64,000 nucleotides of DNA from positions 33,800,874 to 33,864,873 of the forward strand of contig JAIOJX010000003.1 of assembly GCA_022376925.1 (NCBI GenBank). Reading direction: 5' to 3'. This DNA comes from Tragulus kanchil (lineage: Eukaryota > Chordata > Mammalia > Artiodactyla > Tragulidae). Below are positions 53,950 to 64,000 of the stretch, in pieces; position 1 is the first letter of the stretch, and each line of letters opens with the position of its first letter. The notes beneath the pieces are model-generated. The model did no database searches. It was not told the origin of the DNA and saw nothing but the letters and a program-made list of their open reading frames with translations. The position numbers were made by a program, and so were the translations under genes.

Positions 53950-54596
53950 AAGTTTATATAGAAAAACAAACAGGCAAGAGTAGCCAAGAAAACACTGAAA
54001 ATGAAAATAGTACCAGGGAACTAACCCTACCAGATATTAAAACATAGTACCTACAGATCCTCTATAATTAAAACAGTGTGGTACTGGTCCATAAACAGAC
54101 AAACAAGCCAGTGAAAGAAGGGAATGGCTGCCTACTCCAGTTTTCTTACTTGGAGAATTCCATGGACAGAAGAGCCTTGCAGGCTACACAGTCCATGGGG
54201 TCACAAAGAGTCGGACATGACTGAGCAACTTTCACAGCCTGAATTAGATCCAATTATATATGAAAATTTAGTACACAAGAGAGGTGACTATTTAAATGGC
54301 TGGATTAAAGACAGACTTTTAGTACACGGTGCTGGGACAACTGGGTAGCCATTTGTAGAAAGATAAAGTTGTATTAATATCTCACACCATACACAAAAAT
54401 AAGCTCCAAGTGAATTAGGAATTTACATGTAAATTAAAAAAACCTGCAAGTACTAACAGAAAAATAGATGAAGTCCTCTTCAATCTCCATGTAATGAAAA
54501 TTTCTAACCATGACTCAAAATTCAGAAGCAATAAGAAAATAATAAATTTGACTAATTAAATTTTAAATTTTTGTATGACAAGAAAATCATAAAAAA
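53950..54596 (+). mobile_element. Old L1 ORF2 3' remnant, split by Bov-tA
   Basis: AAACAGTGTGGTACTGGTCC and CATAAACAGACAAACAAGCC are the well-known L1 ORF2 end region. After the SINE come GGTGCTGGGACAACTGGGTA, ATCTCACACCATACACAAAA and TTTTTGTATGACAAGAAAAT. Frames are broken throughout. Confidence 0.78.
54108..54236 (+). mobile_element. Bov-tA SINE, 5'-truncated
   Basis: GGGAATGGCTGCCTACTCCA, CCATGGACAGAAGAGCCTTG and GTCACAAAGAGTCGGACATG, inserted in the L1 remnant. Confidence 0.84.
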
Positions 54597-54953
54597 AATT
54601 AAAGTATACTAGATAGCTAGTGTCATTGTGCTAAGGGAATAGGAGTGCTTACAATGGCTTGGGGGCGAAGGTCTGGAGCGGTGGGATGGGGGAACCTGGG
54701 GGGATGGGGACCATGGATATGCATATGACTGATCTGGGAACATATATGTCTGTGAACAAGGGAATAGGAGTGCTTACAATGGCTTGGGGCAAAGGTCTGG
54801 AGCGGTGGGATGGGGGGAACTGGGGGGGTGGGGACCATGGATATGCATATGACTGATCTGGGAACATACATGTCTGTGAACAACAAAACTCTGTAAAACC
54901 TTTAAAATAAAGAATAATAATTAAAAAAAAATGGGGGGGAATTAAAGTATACT
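54597..54953 (+). mobile_element. L1-like 3' end insertion with 14-bp TSD and internal 125-bp tandem repeat
   Basis: Perfect AATTAAAGTATACT repeats (54597-54610 and 54940-54953) flank it. Inside are two head-to-tail 125-bp units (54635-54759, 54760-54884), each holding a G-rich block and GGGGACCATGGATATGCATA. The end is CAACAAAACTCTGTAAAACC, AATAAAG and an A-run. It parallels the ruminant L1 3' end (CAACAAAATTCTGTAAAGC), but the family is uncertain. Confidence 0.7.
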
Positions 54954-55037
54954 GACAAGTTGGGATAACTGTTGATGATACATGGTACAGACAAATGGGC
55001 TAATAATCTTAATATATGGCCTATCTTAAAATTGAGA

Positions 55038-55195
55038 GGCATTGGCTAAAGCAGTGCTTACTCAGATATTTACGGCATTAAATATTTATATTAGAAAGGA
55101 AGAATACCCTCAGATCAATAATGTATGTTTTGAATTCAGGAACTAGCAAAACAAGAGAAAAAATAAAACCAAAGCAAGAAGAATATAGCTGATGA
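55038..55195 (+). mobile_element. Old L1 ORF2 middle fragment
   Basis: GGCTAAAGCAGTGCTTACTC, TACGGCATTAAATATTTATA and CAGATCAATAATGTATGTTT match the L1 ORF2 block (CTAAAGCAGTGCTTAGAGGG, TTATAGCATTAAATGC). It probably derives from a different L1 than the neighbour, because it is out of order. Confidence 0.72.
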
Positions 55196-55360
55196 CCACG
55201 ACTAGACTTTCATTGGTACACACAATTTTCCAAGTAGCTAGAAAAAAAGAGTGATTCTATAATGTATAATTCTTATTTTAATATAATTTAAGTACTTATT
55301 TTCACTTTCTCTTAGTATGTAAGCCAGAGTTGTAAATGTATAAGACTAATATAAAGGAGT

Positions 55361-55609
55361 ATTATGGGCCGAATCGCATCCCCCAATCCCATCACCCAAT
55401 TCTTAGCTGAAGTCCTAACCTCCAGTACCTTAGCATATTTGAAAATAGTGCCTTTCAAGGAGGTCATTAAGGTAGGATGAGGTGGGCACTTGATCCCACA
55501 TGACTGGATGTTAGATCCTAACAGGAAGAGACTGGGATATAGATATAGTAACAGAGGAAAGAGTCTGTGAAGACACAGTAAGATGGATGTCTGAAAGCCA
55601 AGAAGAGAG
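55361..55609 (+). mobile_element. MLT1 LTR, copy A part
   Basis: ATTATGGGCCGAATCGCATC, AATTCTTAGCTGAAGTCCTA and GTGTCTGAAAGCCAAGAAG-like text in MLT1 order. It is cut by the junction. Confidence 0.75.
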
Positions 55610-55758
55610 GCAAGTACTAACAGAAAAATAGATGAAGTCCTCTTCAATCTCCATGTAATGAAAATTTCTAACCATGACTCAAAATTCAGAAGCAATAAGA
55701 AAATAATAAATTTGACTAATTAAATTTTAAATTTTTGTATGACAAGAAAATCATAAAA

Positions 55759-56115
55759 AAATTAAAGTATACTAGATAGCTAGTGTCATTGTGCTAAGGG
55801 AATAGGAGTGCTTACAATGGCTTGGGGGCGAAGGTCTGGAGCGGTGGGATGGGGGAACCTGGGGGGATGGGGACCATGGATATGCATATGACTGATCTGG
55901 GAACATATATGTCTGTGAACAAGGGAATAGGAGTGCTTACAATGGCTTGGGGCAAAGGTCTGGAGGGGTGGGATGGGGGAATGGGGGAGCTGGGGACCAT
56001 GGATATGCATATGACTGATCTGGGAACATACATGTCTGTGAACAACAAAACTCTGTAAAACCTTTAAAATAAAGAATAATAATTAAAAAAAAATGGGGGG
56101 GAATTAAAGTATACT
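55759..56115 (+). mobile_element. L1-like 3' end insertion, duplicate
   Basis: Copy B of the insertion at 54597, again with both 125-bp units. Confidence 0.68.
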
Positions 56116-56200
56116 GACAAGTTGGGATAACTGTTGATGATACATGGTACAGACAAATGGGCTAATAATCTTAATATATGGCCTATCTTAAAATTGAGAG

Positions 56201-56358
56201 GCATTGGCTAAAGCAGTGCTTACTCAGATATTTACGGCATTAAATATTTATATTAGAAAGGAAGAATACCCTCAGATCAATAATGTATGTTTTGAATTCA
56301 GGAACTAGCAAAACAAGAGAAAAAATAAAACCAAAGCAAGAAGAATATAGCTGATGAC
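56201..56358 (+). mobile_element. Old L1 ORF2 fragment, duplicate
   Basis: Copy B of the fragment near 55038. Confidence 0.7.
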
Positions 56359-56521
56359 CACGACTAGACTTTCATTGGTACACACAATTTTCCAAGTAGC
56401 TAGAAAAAAAGAGTGATTCTATAATGTATAATTCTTATTTTAATATAATTTAAGTACTTATTTTCACTTTCTCTTAGTATGTAAGCCAGAGTTGTAAATG
56501 TATAAGACTAATATAAAGGAG

Positions 56522-56877
56522 TATTATGGGCCGAATCGCATCCCCCAATCCCATCACCCAATTCTTAGCTGAAGTCCTAACCTCCAGTACCTTAGCATAT
56601 TTGAAAATAGTGCCTTTCAAGGAGGTCATTAAGGTAGGATGAGGTGGGCACTTGATCCCACATGACTGGATGTTAGATCCTAACAGGAAGAGACTGGGAT
56701 ATAGATATAGTAACAGAGGAAAGAGTCTGTGAAGACACAGTAAGATGGATGTCTGAAAGCCAAGAAGAGAGGCCTGGAAAAAATCAGACTTGCTGACAAC
56801 TTGATCTTGGGCTTCCCAGCCTCCAGATCTGTAAGAAATAAATTTCTGCTGTTTAAGCCACTGAGGCTATGTTACTT
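56522..56877 (+). mobile_element. MLT1-type LTR (ERVL-MaLR), complete, sense
   Basis: It runs from TATTATGGGCCGAATCGC through GACTGGGATATAGATATAGT, TGATCTTGGGCTTCCCAGCC and TAAGAAATAAATTTCTGCTG to AAGCCACTGAGGCTATGTTA. The GAAATAAATTTCTG polyadenylation region is diagnostic. It is followed at once by an internal BovB fragment. Confidence 0.85.
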
Positions 56878-57110
56878 TTGCATCAGGTGGCCAAAGTATT
56901 GGAGCTTCAGTTTCGGCATCAGTCCTTCCAATGAATATTCAGGGTTGACTTCCTTGAGGATCTACTGGTTTGATCTCCTTGCAGTCCAAGGGACTCTCAA
57001 GAATTTTCTCCATCACCACAGTTCAAAAGCATCAATTCGTTGGCACCAAGGCTCCTATATGGTCCAACTCTCACATCCATACATGACTACTGGAGAAACC
57101 ATAGCAATAA
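56878..57110 (-). mobile_element. BovB ORF2 internal fragment, antisense
   Basis: CATCAGGTGGCCAAAGTATT, TCCTTCCAATGAATATTCAG and CTTGCAGTCCAAGGGACTCT; both LINE ends are missing. Confidence 0.86.
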
Positions 57111-57766
57111 CATGTAAATGCAGTTTAGGCATTTTTTTCTGCTCAACTGCACTTTCACAAGAAGCTGAAAAGCAAATAGTAAACTTTAGAGTACGTTTAA
57201 CAGAGAATGTCTTTAAGATCTCCAAATAGGTGCTCACCAACAACTGAATAATCACAGATGATCATTTGAGGCCAGGGGACTGGCAATGAGAGCTGAGTAG
57301 AGGCAGGATGCATGCACCCTGGAACTAGAGCCCCAACAATGGAGGTTTTACTCTTCTTACAAAACAGGAGCCACTCTTGTATTCACAATTGTTCTGAGGA
57401 GTAATTACAGGAAATCTTTTGTCAGTAAAATGTTTCAAAGCTTGCATACTGCCTTTTTTTCCCACTGGGGGAAAAAACTGTCTTAGTTGATACATGAAGA
57501 TGAGTTGATAAACGAGATCTTTGTCTGTTCTCTGCATTTTGGTACAAACTGTATAATCCATTCCCAACCCAAACATCCACATTACTCAATTCTATCACTG
57601 AATAATTGAAAATTAGCTCACATTTAGGCACTTACTACATCATCTTCTCATACATTCTTAATATTGCATTTCTAAGAAGCTGATAATGTACCTCCTTGCA
57701 TTAGAAATAAATAATCAAAGGTTGAACTTTGGGGCAGCTTTCCTTTCTTGGCTAAGATTGAGTTCA
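57111..57766. other. Unclassified sequence
   Basis: No gene is seen. It is duplicated at 58230-58899. Confidence 0.4.
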
Positions 57767-57771
57767 TTCTC

Positions 57772-57996
57772 TGATCCCACATGACTGGATGTTAGATCCT
57801 AACAGGAAGAGACTGGGATATAGATATAGTAACAGAGGAAAGAGTCTGTGAAGACACAGTAAGATGGATGTCTGAAAGCCAAGAAGAGAGGCCTGGAAAA
57901 AATCAGACTTGCTGACAACTTGATCTTGGGCTTCCCAGCCTCCAGATCTGTAAGAAATAAATTTCTGCTGTTTAAGCCACTGAGGCTATGTTACTT
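57772..57996 (+). mobile_element. MLT1 LTR 3' part, duplicate
   Basis: It begins mid-element at the junction (TGATCCCACATGACTGG). Confidence 0.78.
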
Positions 57997-58229
57997 TTGC
58001 ATCAGGTGGCCAAAGTATTGGAGCTTCAGTTTCGGCATCAGTCCTTCCAATGAATATTCAGGGTTGACTTCCTTGAGGATCTACTGGTTTGATCTCCTTG
58101 CAGTCCAAGGGACTCTCAAGAATTTTCTCCATCACCACAGTTCAAAAGCATCAATTCGTTGGCACCAAGGCTCCTATATGGTCCAACTCTCACATCCATA
58201 CATGACTACTGGAGAAACCATAGCAATAA
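57997..58229 (-). mobile_element. BovB ORF2 internal fragment, duplicate
   Basis: Copy B of the fragment near 56878. Confidence 0.84.
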
Positions 58230-58899
58230 CATGTAAATGCAGTTTAGGCATTTTTTTCTGCTCAACTGCACTTTCACAAGAAGCTGAAAAGCAAATAGTA
58301 AACTTTAGAGTACGTTTAACAGAGAATGTCTTTAAGATCTCCAAATAGGTGCTCACCAACAACTGAATAATCACAGATGATCATTTGAGGCCAGGGGACT
58401 GGCAATGAGAGCTGAGTAGAGGCAGGATGCATGCACCCCTGGAACTAGAGCCCCAACAATGGAGGTTTTACTCTTCTTACAAAACAGGAGCCACTCTTGT
58501 ATTCACAATTGTTCTGAGGAGTAATTACAGGAAATCTTTTGTCAGTAAAATGTTTCAAAGCTTGCATACTGCCTTTTTTTCCCACTGGGGGAAAAAACTG
58601 TCTTAGTTGATACATGAAGATGAGTTGATAAACGAGATCTTTGTCTGTTCTCTGCATTTTGGTACAAACTGTATAATCCATTCCCAACCCAAACATCCAC
58701 ATTACTCAATTCTATCACTGAATAATTGAAAATTAGCTCACATTTAGGCACTTACTACATCATCTTCTCATACATTCTTAATATTGCATTTCTAAGAAGC
58801 TGATAATGTACCTCCTTGCATTAGAAATAAATAATCAAAGGTGCTGAACTCTGGAGTTATGAGTTGTCAGCTTTCCTTTCTTGGCTAAGATTGAGTTCA

Positions 58900-59700
58900 C
58901 TACTTTGAACACTTGGGCCAGTGGCTAGGGTTAAAGATGGCCCACCTTCTGCTGAACACTGAATAATCACATGTGGAAAGCTCACTCTGGGACTGAATTC
59001 ATTTTATCGGAAAGGGAGAGAGGAAAATTTACAGACAGACACAGCTTTAGTGCTTGCTAGGAAAGACTGCCAACACATAGTCATTGCTAAAAACTATCTG
59101 AAGCTTTCTCAGGCTTGGTCTGTAACTTTAACGATTAATATTAAGCAGATTAACTTCATTCATTCAGTCAGGCAGTCCACAGAGATTTGCTGAAGGCCTA
59201 CTCTAAGATGCTAATGTCAGATTCCCTAGAAGTAAAGCCTGAGAGGGAGATTCTCACTGAAATGACTAGTTGAGAGAGTGATCTCAGGACAGTGGGGGTG
59301 AGAGAGGCACGTTAGTACAGGGGTGAGAGCTTAGCAAGGATGCAGTCTCACTGGGGAAGTAGCCTCAGCTGAGTCTTACAGAAAATTCTGGTCTCATCTT
59401 TGGGGAAGAAGGCCAAGTTTTGTGCCTCTTGTCAGACAGTTATTGGATGGGAGCTGTATTCCGCAGGGTGTGGCGGCTCCAGTCTCCTGCTTCTCTGAAG
59501 GGGAGAGACCAGTTCTCTTGAAGACAGCTTGAGTTACTAACAAGAGATACTCAGAACCACTAAGGGATGGACAGATCAGCTAAATCAAAGCAGCGCGGCG
59601 GGTCACCAACTTCGACCAGTAGAAATGATCTTGACTTAACAAATTTCTGAAAATTTAAAGGTAGAAGTATCTTAGCCATTGGCTAACAAATTACCACTCA
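58900..59700. other. Unclassified single-copy sequence
   Basis: One of the few stretches outside the duplications. No gene, promoter or recognised repeat is found. Confidence 0.45.
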
Positions 59701-59868
59701 TTCTTCCCTGATGGCTCCTACCTGCAATGCAGGAGACGTGGGTTCGATCTTTGGGTTGGGAAGATCCCCTGGAGAAAGGAAAGGCTACCCTCTCCAGTAC
59801 TCTTGCTGGAGAATTCCATAGCTTGTTCATAGGTCGCAAAGAGTCAAACAACTTCACTTTCACTTTCC
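59701..59868 (+). mobile_element. Bov-tA SINE, diverged
   Basis: ATTCTTCCCTGATGGCTCCT, GTGGGTTCGATCTTTGGGTT, GATCCCCTGGAGAAAGGAAA and GGTCGCAAAGAGTCAAACAA. A short deletion removes part of the head. Confidence 0.84.
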
Positions 59869-60031
59869 GAATAAGGAGAACGGAGGTTCAAAGACCATCT
59901 TAGAAGTACCAAATTTCACTTAACATGGATTAAAGCACAGATCCAACTTCAAGCAGTTTAACTTTCATTATATCCCAGTTCCTAATTCCAGAAATGCTAT
60001 TTTTGATTTAATATATAGGTAGCAGAAAACT

Positions 60032-60160
60032 CCCAAGAGGAGGAAATGGCAACCCACTCCAATATTCTTCTTGGAGAATTCCATGAACAGAGGAGCCTGG
60101 TTGGCTACAGTCCACGGGGTCGCAGAGAGTTCAATGTGACTGAGCAACTTCACATAGAAC
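60032..60160 (+). mobile_element. Bov-tA SINE, 5'-truncated
   Basis: GGAAATGGCAACCCACTCCA, GAACAGAGGAGCCTGGTTGG and GTCGCAGAGAGTTCAATGTG. Its last part recurs at 61224 because duplication 21 starts inside it. Confidence 0.83.
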
Positions 60161-62335
60161 AACAGAAAACTCATCTCTAATCTTTTTATTCCAGAGAACA
60201 AAAGGAGTTGATAACACACTTTGGAGCAAAATGAGTTTTGTAATGGGAAAGAATTAAATGCTCAAGAACAAATAATTGGACTTCTCCTGCTTGCAAAGAG
60301 TTTAAGATGAATTCAACATCTAAATTTAGATGAAAACTTAAAAAATAAAAATAAAAAGGCAGCCTCAAACTGGAGATAAGAATAAAAAAACAAAAGATCA
60401 ATTTTTTCCTATCACAAGTGATGAGGCATAAAAACCCCAGGCTGGAACAATGCCTAGAAATGAAAGAGCAGAAAGAGATGCCTCATCATTGGATTTTTTT
60501 AAATAGCGTTAAGTATTCTGACCACATTTTATGAGGAAGAGCCTTGAAAGAAAGTGAGAGTTAAAGTTCTATTTTTGAGTCTTCCGACTTAACATAGACA
60601 AGACCAGGAACTTTCCTTTTCTCTTAAAACATCCTGTCTTTATAAATATATTTATGCTGTCTTTAGCTGTTATGTAACTGCACCAAATAGTCAAAATGTG
60701 AGGAATATAAATTCCATTTACTTTATCTGTTTATATTAAGACTTCTGTACCTGGAGTTCTTGGATGCTAAACTCTCATGGATAGAATTCAGAGGGTTGTT
60801 GAACTTGATGGGTAAAAAATTTATATCTTTATTTTCAGTAGTATTTAACTGAAATTTAGAAAGTCCTCTGGGCATGAACAATGGCACAAATCTTAGTTCC
60901 TGTGACCTTATGACCAATAGAAATTGCAGAGACTTTCAAATCACAGTGTAGTTGTTGCATGTATCTCAAAATACCATTTTATGCTCATCACTCCCTCAGA
61001 AATGCTGCAGTATTAGCTCTCAGCCTCCCTTTACCACAGACACCCTTGCAATTCAGCCGGCCAACTGCAAAGCAACTCTGACCCTCCATATGGTGAAGTT
61101 GTGTAGCCTCATAATAGACATTTAACTCAAAGAGTTTTAGAGACTTTTGATATTCTTTGAGAGAACCTATCCATTCCTTGTTAAGCAAGTAATCGAAACT
61201 TTAATAAGTTTGAATATATTTCCGGGTCGCAGAGAGTTCAATGTGACTGAGCAACTTCACATAGAACAACAGAAAACTCATCTCTAATCTTTTTATTCCA
61301 GAGAACAAAAGGAGTTGATAACACACTTTGGAGCAAAATGAGTTTTGTAATGGGAAAGAATTAAATGCTCAAGAACAAATAATTGGACTTCTCCTGCTTG
61401 CAAAGAGTTTAAGATGAATTCAACATCTAAATTTAGATGAAAACTTAAAAAATAAAAATAAAAAGGCAGCCTCAAACTGGAGATAAGAATAAAAAAACAA
61501 AAGATCAATTTTTTCCTATCACAAGTGATGAGGCATAAAAACCCCAGGCTGGAACAATGCCTAGAAATGAAAGAGCAGAAAGAGATGCCTCATCATTGGA
61601 TTTTTTTAAATAGCGTTAAGTATTCTGACCACATTTTATGAGGAAGAGCCTTGAAAGAAAGTGAGAGTTAAAGTTCTATTTTTGAGTCTTCCGACTTAAC
61701 ATAGACAAGACCAGGAACTTTCCTTTTCTCTTAAAACATCCTGTCTTTATAAATATATTTATGCTGTCTTTAGCTGTTATGTAACTGCACCAAATAGTCA
61801 AAATGTGAGGAATATAAATTCCATTTACTTTATCTGTTTATATTAAGACTTCTGTACCTGGAGTTCTTGGATGCTAAACTCTCATGGATAGAATTCAGAG
61901 GGTTGTTGAACTTGATGGGTAAAAAATTTATATCTTTATTTTCAGTAGTATTTAACTGAAATTTAGAAAGTCCTCTGGGCATGAACACTGGCAAAAATCT
62001 TAGTTCCTGTGACCTTATGACCAATAGAAATTGCAGAGACTTTCAAATCACAGTGTAGTTGTTGCATGTATCTCAAAATACCATTTTATGCTCATCACTC
62101 CCTCAGAAATGCTGCAGTATTAGCTCTCAGCCTCCCTTTACCACAGACACCCTTGCAATTCAGCCGGCCAACTGCAAAGCAACTCTGACCCTCCATATGG
62201 TGAAGTTGTGTAGCCTCATAATAGACATTTAACTCAAAGAGTTTTAGAGACTTTTGATATTCTTTGAGAGAACCTATCCATTCCTTGTTAAGCAAGTAAT
62301 CGAAACTTTAATAAGTTTATGAAAATATATTTCCG
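60117..62335. repeat. Tandem duplication 21 (unit 1107 bp)
   Basis: Copy A is 60117-61223 and copy B 61224-62335, abutting at a shared CCGGGTCGC. Near the end, copy A has TTTGAATATATTTCCG where copy B has TTTATGAAAATATATTTCCG. Internal differences lie at 60885-60895 versus 61992-62002. Confidence 0.93.
60161..61223. other. Unclassified AT-rich sequence
   Basis: No gene or confident repeat is seen. It is duplicated at 61268-62335. Confidence 0.4.
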
Positions 62336-64000
62336 TGAACCTGGACTGTTAGCACTCAAAGCCAAAAAACAAAAACTGGATGTCATTGGACATGTATATT
62401 GCTCTATCAAAGAAAATGTATCCTTATTTATGCTAAGTAACAACAGCCTTCACACTGATAATTGTTGTAAAAATAAAATTTAAATTTGAGTTGCCTATAT
62501 TTTGAATCTATAGCTACTTAGCATATTTTTAAAGCTCATATAATTTTACAGTATAAAAATACTATATTTTTCAATATAATTGATTTTCTCTGAAATTTTA
62601 TTACTCAAAACATTTATTTTCACTTAATTTAAAAACTGTTTCTTGAAACTACCAGGACCCAGCCATTGCTAGGGACAAAATAAAGAATATCTCTATCTTA
62701 TGCTTAACAACAACAAATTTTTAACATACGTAAGCTATTCAGTGCTAATACAAATGTCTGCTTCAATCACAAAGATGAAAATCAATGTACATCTCTTTTC
62801 AAATCCTGTTGTTCCTGAATTACTCTTTACCTCACTCCTGGTCTTAACATCAGAGAAGTTTTAATGTCTCACTTGGCCACACACAGGCACTGGTCCACAC
62901 CTACTGACCTTACTTAGACACGGAGTAACCTATCAGATGAAAGGGGGAATCGATCTCACAATTTAAAAATGCAAACTACATAAGAAGTCCTGATTACATT
63001 TGAATTTAAAAATGTCATTCTCTTTTTTCAAACTCTAAACTTTTTATTTTGTACTGGGATAGGGGCTCGGGATGAACACTCAAATCTTAGTTCCTGTGAC
63101 CTTATGACCAATGTGCAGAGACTTTCAAATCACAGTGTAGTTGTTGCATGTATCTCAAAATACCATTTTATGCTCATCACTCCCTCAGAAATGCTGCAGT
63201 ATTAGCTCTCAGCCTCCCTTTACCACCGACACCCTTGCAATTCAGCCAACTGCAAAGCAACTCTGACCCTCCATATGGTGAAGTTGTGTAGCCTCATAAT
63301 AGACATTTAACTCAAAGAGTTTTAGAGACTTTTGATATTCTTTGAGAGAACCTATCCATTCCTTGTTAAGCAAGTAATCGAAACTTTAATAAGTTTATGA
63401 AAATATATTTCCGTGAACCTGGACTGTTAGCACTCAAAGCCAAAAAACAAAAACTGGATGTCATTGGACATGTATATTGCTCTATCAAAGAAAATGTATC
63501 CTTATTTATGCTAAGTAACAACAGCCTTCACACTGATAATTGTTGTAAAAATAAAATTTAAATTTGAGTTGCCTATATTTTGAATCTATAGCTACTTAGC
63601 ATATTTTTAAAGCTCATATAATTTTACAGTATAAAAATACTATATTTTTCAATATAATTGATTTTCTCTGAAATTTTATTACTCAAAACATTTATTTTCA
63701 CTTAATTTAAAAACTGTTTCTTGAAACTACCAGGACCCAGCCATTGCTAGGGACAAAATAAAGAATATCTCTATCTTATGCTTAACAACAACAAATTTTT
63801 AACATCGTAAGCTATTCAGTGCTAATACAAATGTCTGCTTCAATCACAAAGATGAAAATCAATGTACATCTCTTTTCAAATCCTGTTGTTCCTGAATTAC
63901 TCTTTACCTCACTCCTGGTCTTAACATCAGAGAAGTTTTAATGTCTCACTTGGCCACACACAGGCACTGGTCCACACCTACTGACCTTACTTAGACACGG
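61978..64000. repeat. Tandem duplication 22 (unit about 1.08 kb, cut by window edge)
   Basis: Copy A is 61978-62923 or longer; copy B starts about 63071 and continues past the window end. The shift falls from 1087 to 1077 as copy B loses small pieces in its first 200 bases (CCAATGTGCAGAG for CCAATAGAAATTGCAGAG; CAGCCAACTGC for CAGCCGGCCAACTGC). 60880-61223, 61978-62335 and 63071-63412 form a triplet. Confidence 0.9.
62336..63070. other. Unclassified AT-rich sequence
   Basis: No gene or recognised repeat is seen. Most of it repeats at 63413-64000. Confidence 0.4.

Larger units (their letters stand above)
54446..56771. repeat. Tandem duplication 19 (unit about 1.16 kb)
   Basis: Copy A is 54446-55609 and copy B 55610-56771, abutting at a shared GGCAAG. 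The shift is 1164 to 1162. Copies differ in the G-rich minisatellite (GCGGTGGGATGG versus GGGGTGGGATGG; GGGGGGTGGGG versus GGGAGCTGGGG). Confidence 0.93.
56653..58899. repeat. Tandem duplication 20 (unit 1119 bp)
   Basis: Copy A is 56653-57766 and copy B 57772-58899. The shift is 1119 until the end, where copy A reads GGTTGAACTTTGGGGCAGC and copy B GGTGCTGAACTCTGGAGTTA, a poor copy A end. The first about 120 bases form a triplet with 55492-55609. Confidence 0.92.

Noticed and set aside
54635..54884. CRISPR-like or minisatellite array
   Set aside because: There are only two 125-bp units, inside a retroposed element with an A-tail and TSD. No repeat-spacer pattern.
68..64000. The duplications as a real biological amplification system
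   Set aside because: Uniform size, random breakpoints, error-rich ends and overlapping triplets fit unmerged assembly overlaps much better. No shared terminal motif or target duplication exists at junctions.

Overview
This is vertebrate nuclear DNA from a ruminant (Artiodactyla). It carries BovB LINE 3' ends, many Bov-tA SINEs, tRNA-derived CHR-type SINEs, a ruminant L1 3' end and a BTMAR-like mariner MITE. These lie over ancient mammalian repeats (MIR, MLT1, a MER5A-like hAT, L1M). The species cannot be fixed by eye. A very frequent CHR-derived SINE with an unusual body, which I do not recognise as a standard cattle family, hints at a lineage other than Bos; this is inference.

I find no protein-coding gene, exon, tRNA, rRNA, CRISPR array, operon or bacterial/viral system. 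The longest ORFs (up to 179 codons) are translations of SINE, BovB and LTR sequence, and most occur twice because the DNA occurs twice. The window reads as intergenic or intronic repeat-rich DNA.

The dominant structure is 22 head-to-tail direct duplications, each about 1.05-1.23 kb, spread over the whole window. Copies abut exactly or are parted by about 5-150 bp (mostly under 45 bp) of unmatched filler. Neighbouring pairs sometimes overlap, so short stretches (about 0.1-0.36 kb) occur three times. Breakpoints ignore repeat boundaries, copies are nearly identical, and differences cluster at copy ends. The simplest explanation is that contigs or reads of about 1.9-6.7 kb, overlapping by about 1.1 kb, were concatenated without merging. 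Collapsing the duplicates would leave about 39 kb of real sequence (hand count).

Layout: 0-9 kb holds CHR SINEs, MLT1, BovB, MIR and duplications 1-3. 9-16 kb holds old L1 3'UTR, Bov-tA, a 46-bp SINE stub with a perfect target-site duplication, and duplications 4-6. 16-24 kb holds young CHR-derived SINEs and many Bov-tA copies, with duplication 7. 24-30 kb holds a putative solo LTR and MIR (duplications 8-9). 30-36 kb holds clustered or nested antisense SINEs (duplications 10-11). 36-47 kb is mostly unclassified with Bov-tA, BovB and a 50-bp-arm inverted repeat (duplications 12-15). 47-54 kb holds a twin-primed L1, BovB and a mariner MITE (duplications 16-18). 54-58 kb holds L1 ORF2 remnants, an L1-like 3' end with an internal tandem repeat, and an MLT1 LTR (duplications 19-20). 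58-64 kb is largely unclassified (duplications 21-22, the last cut by the window edge).
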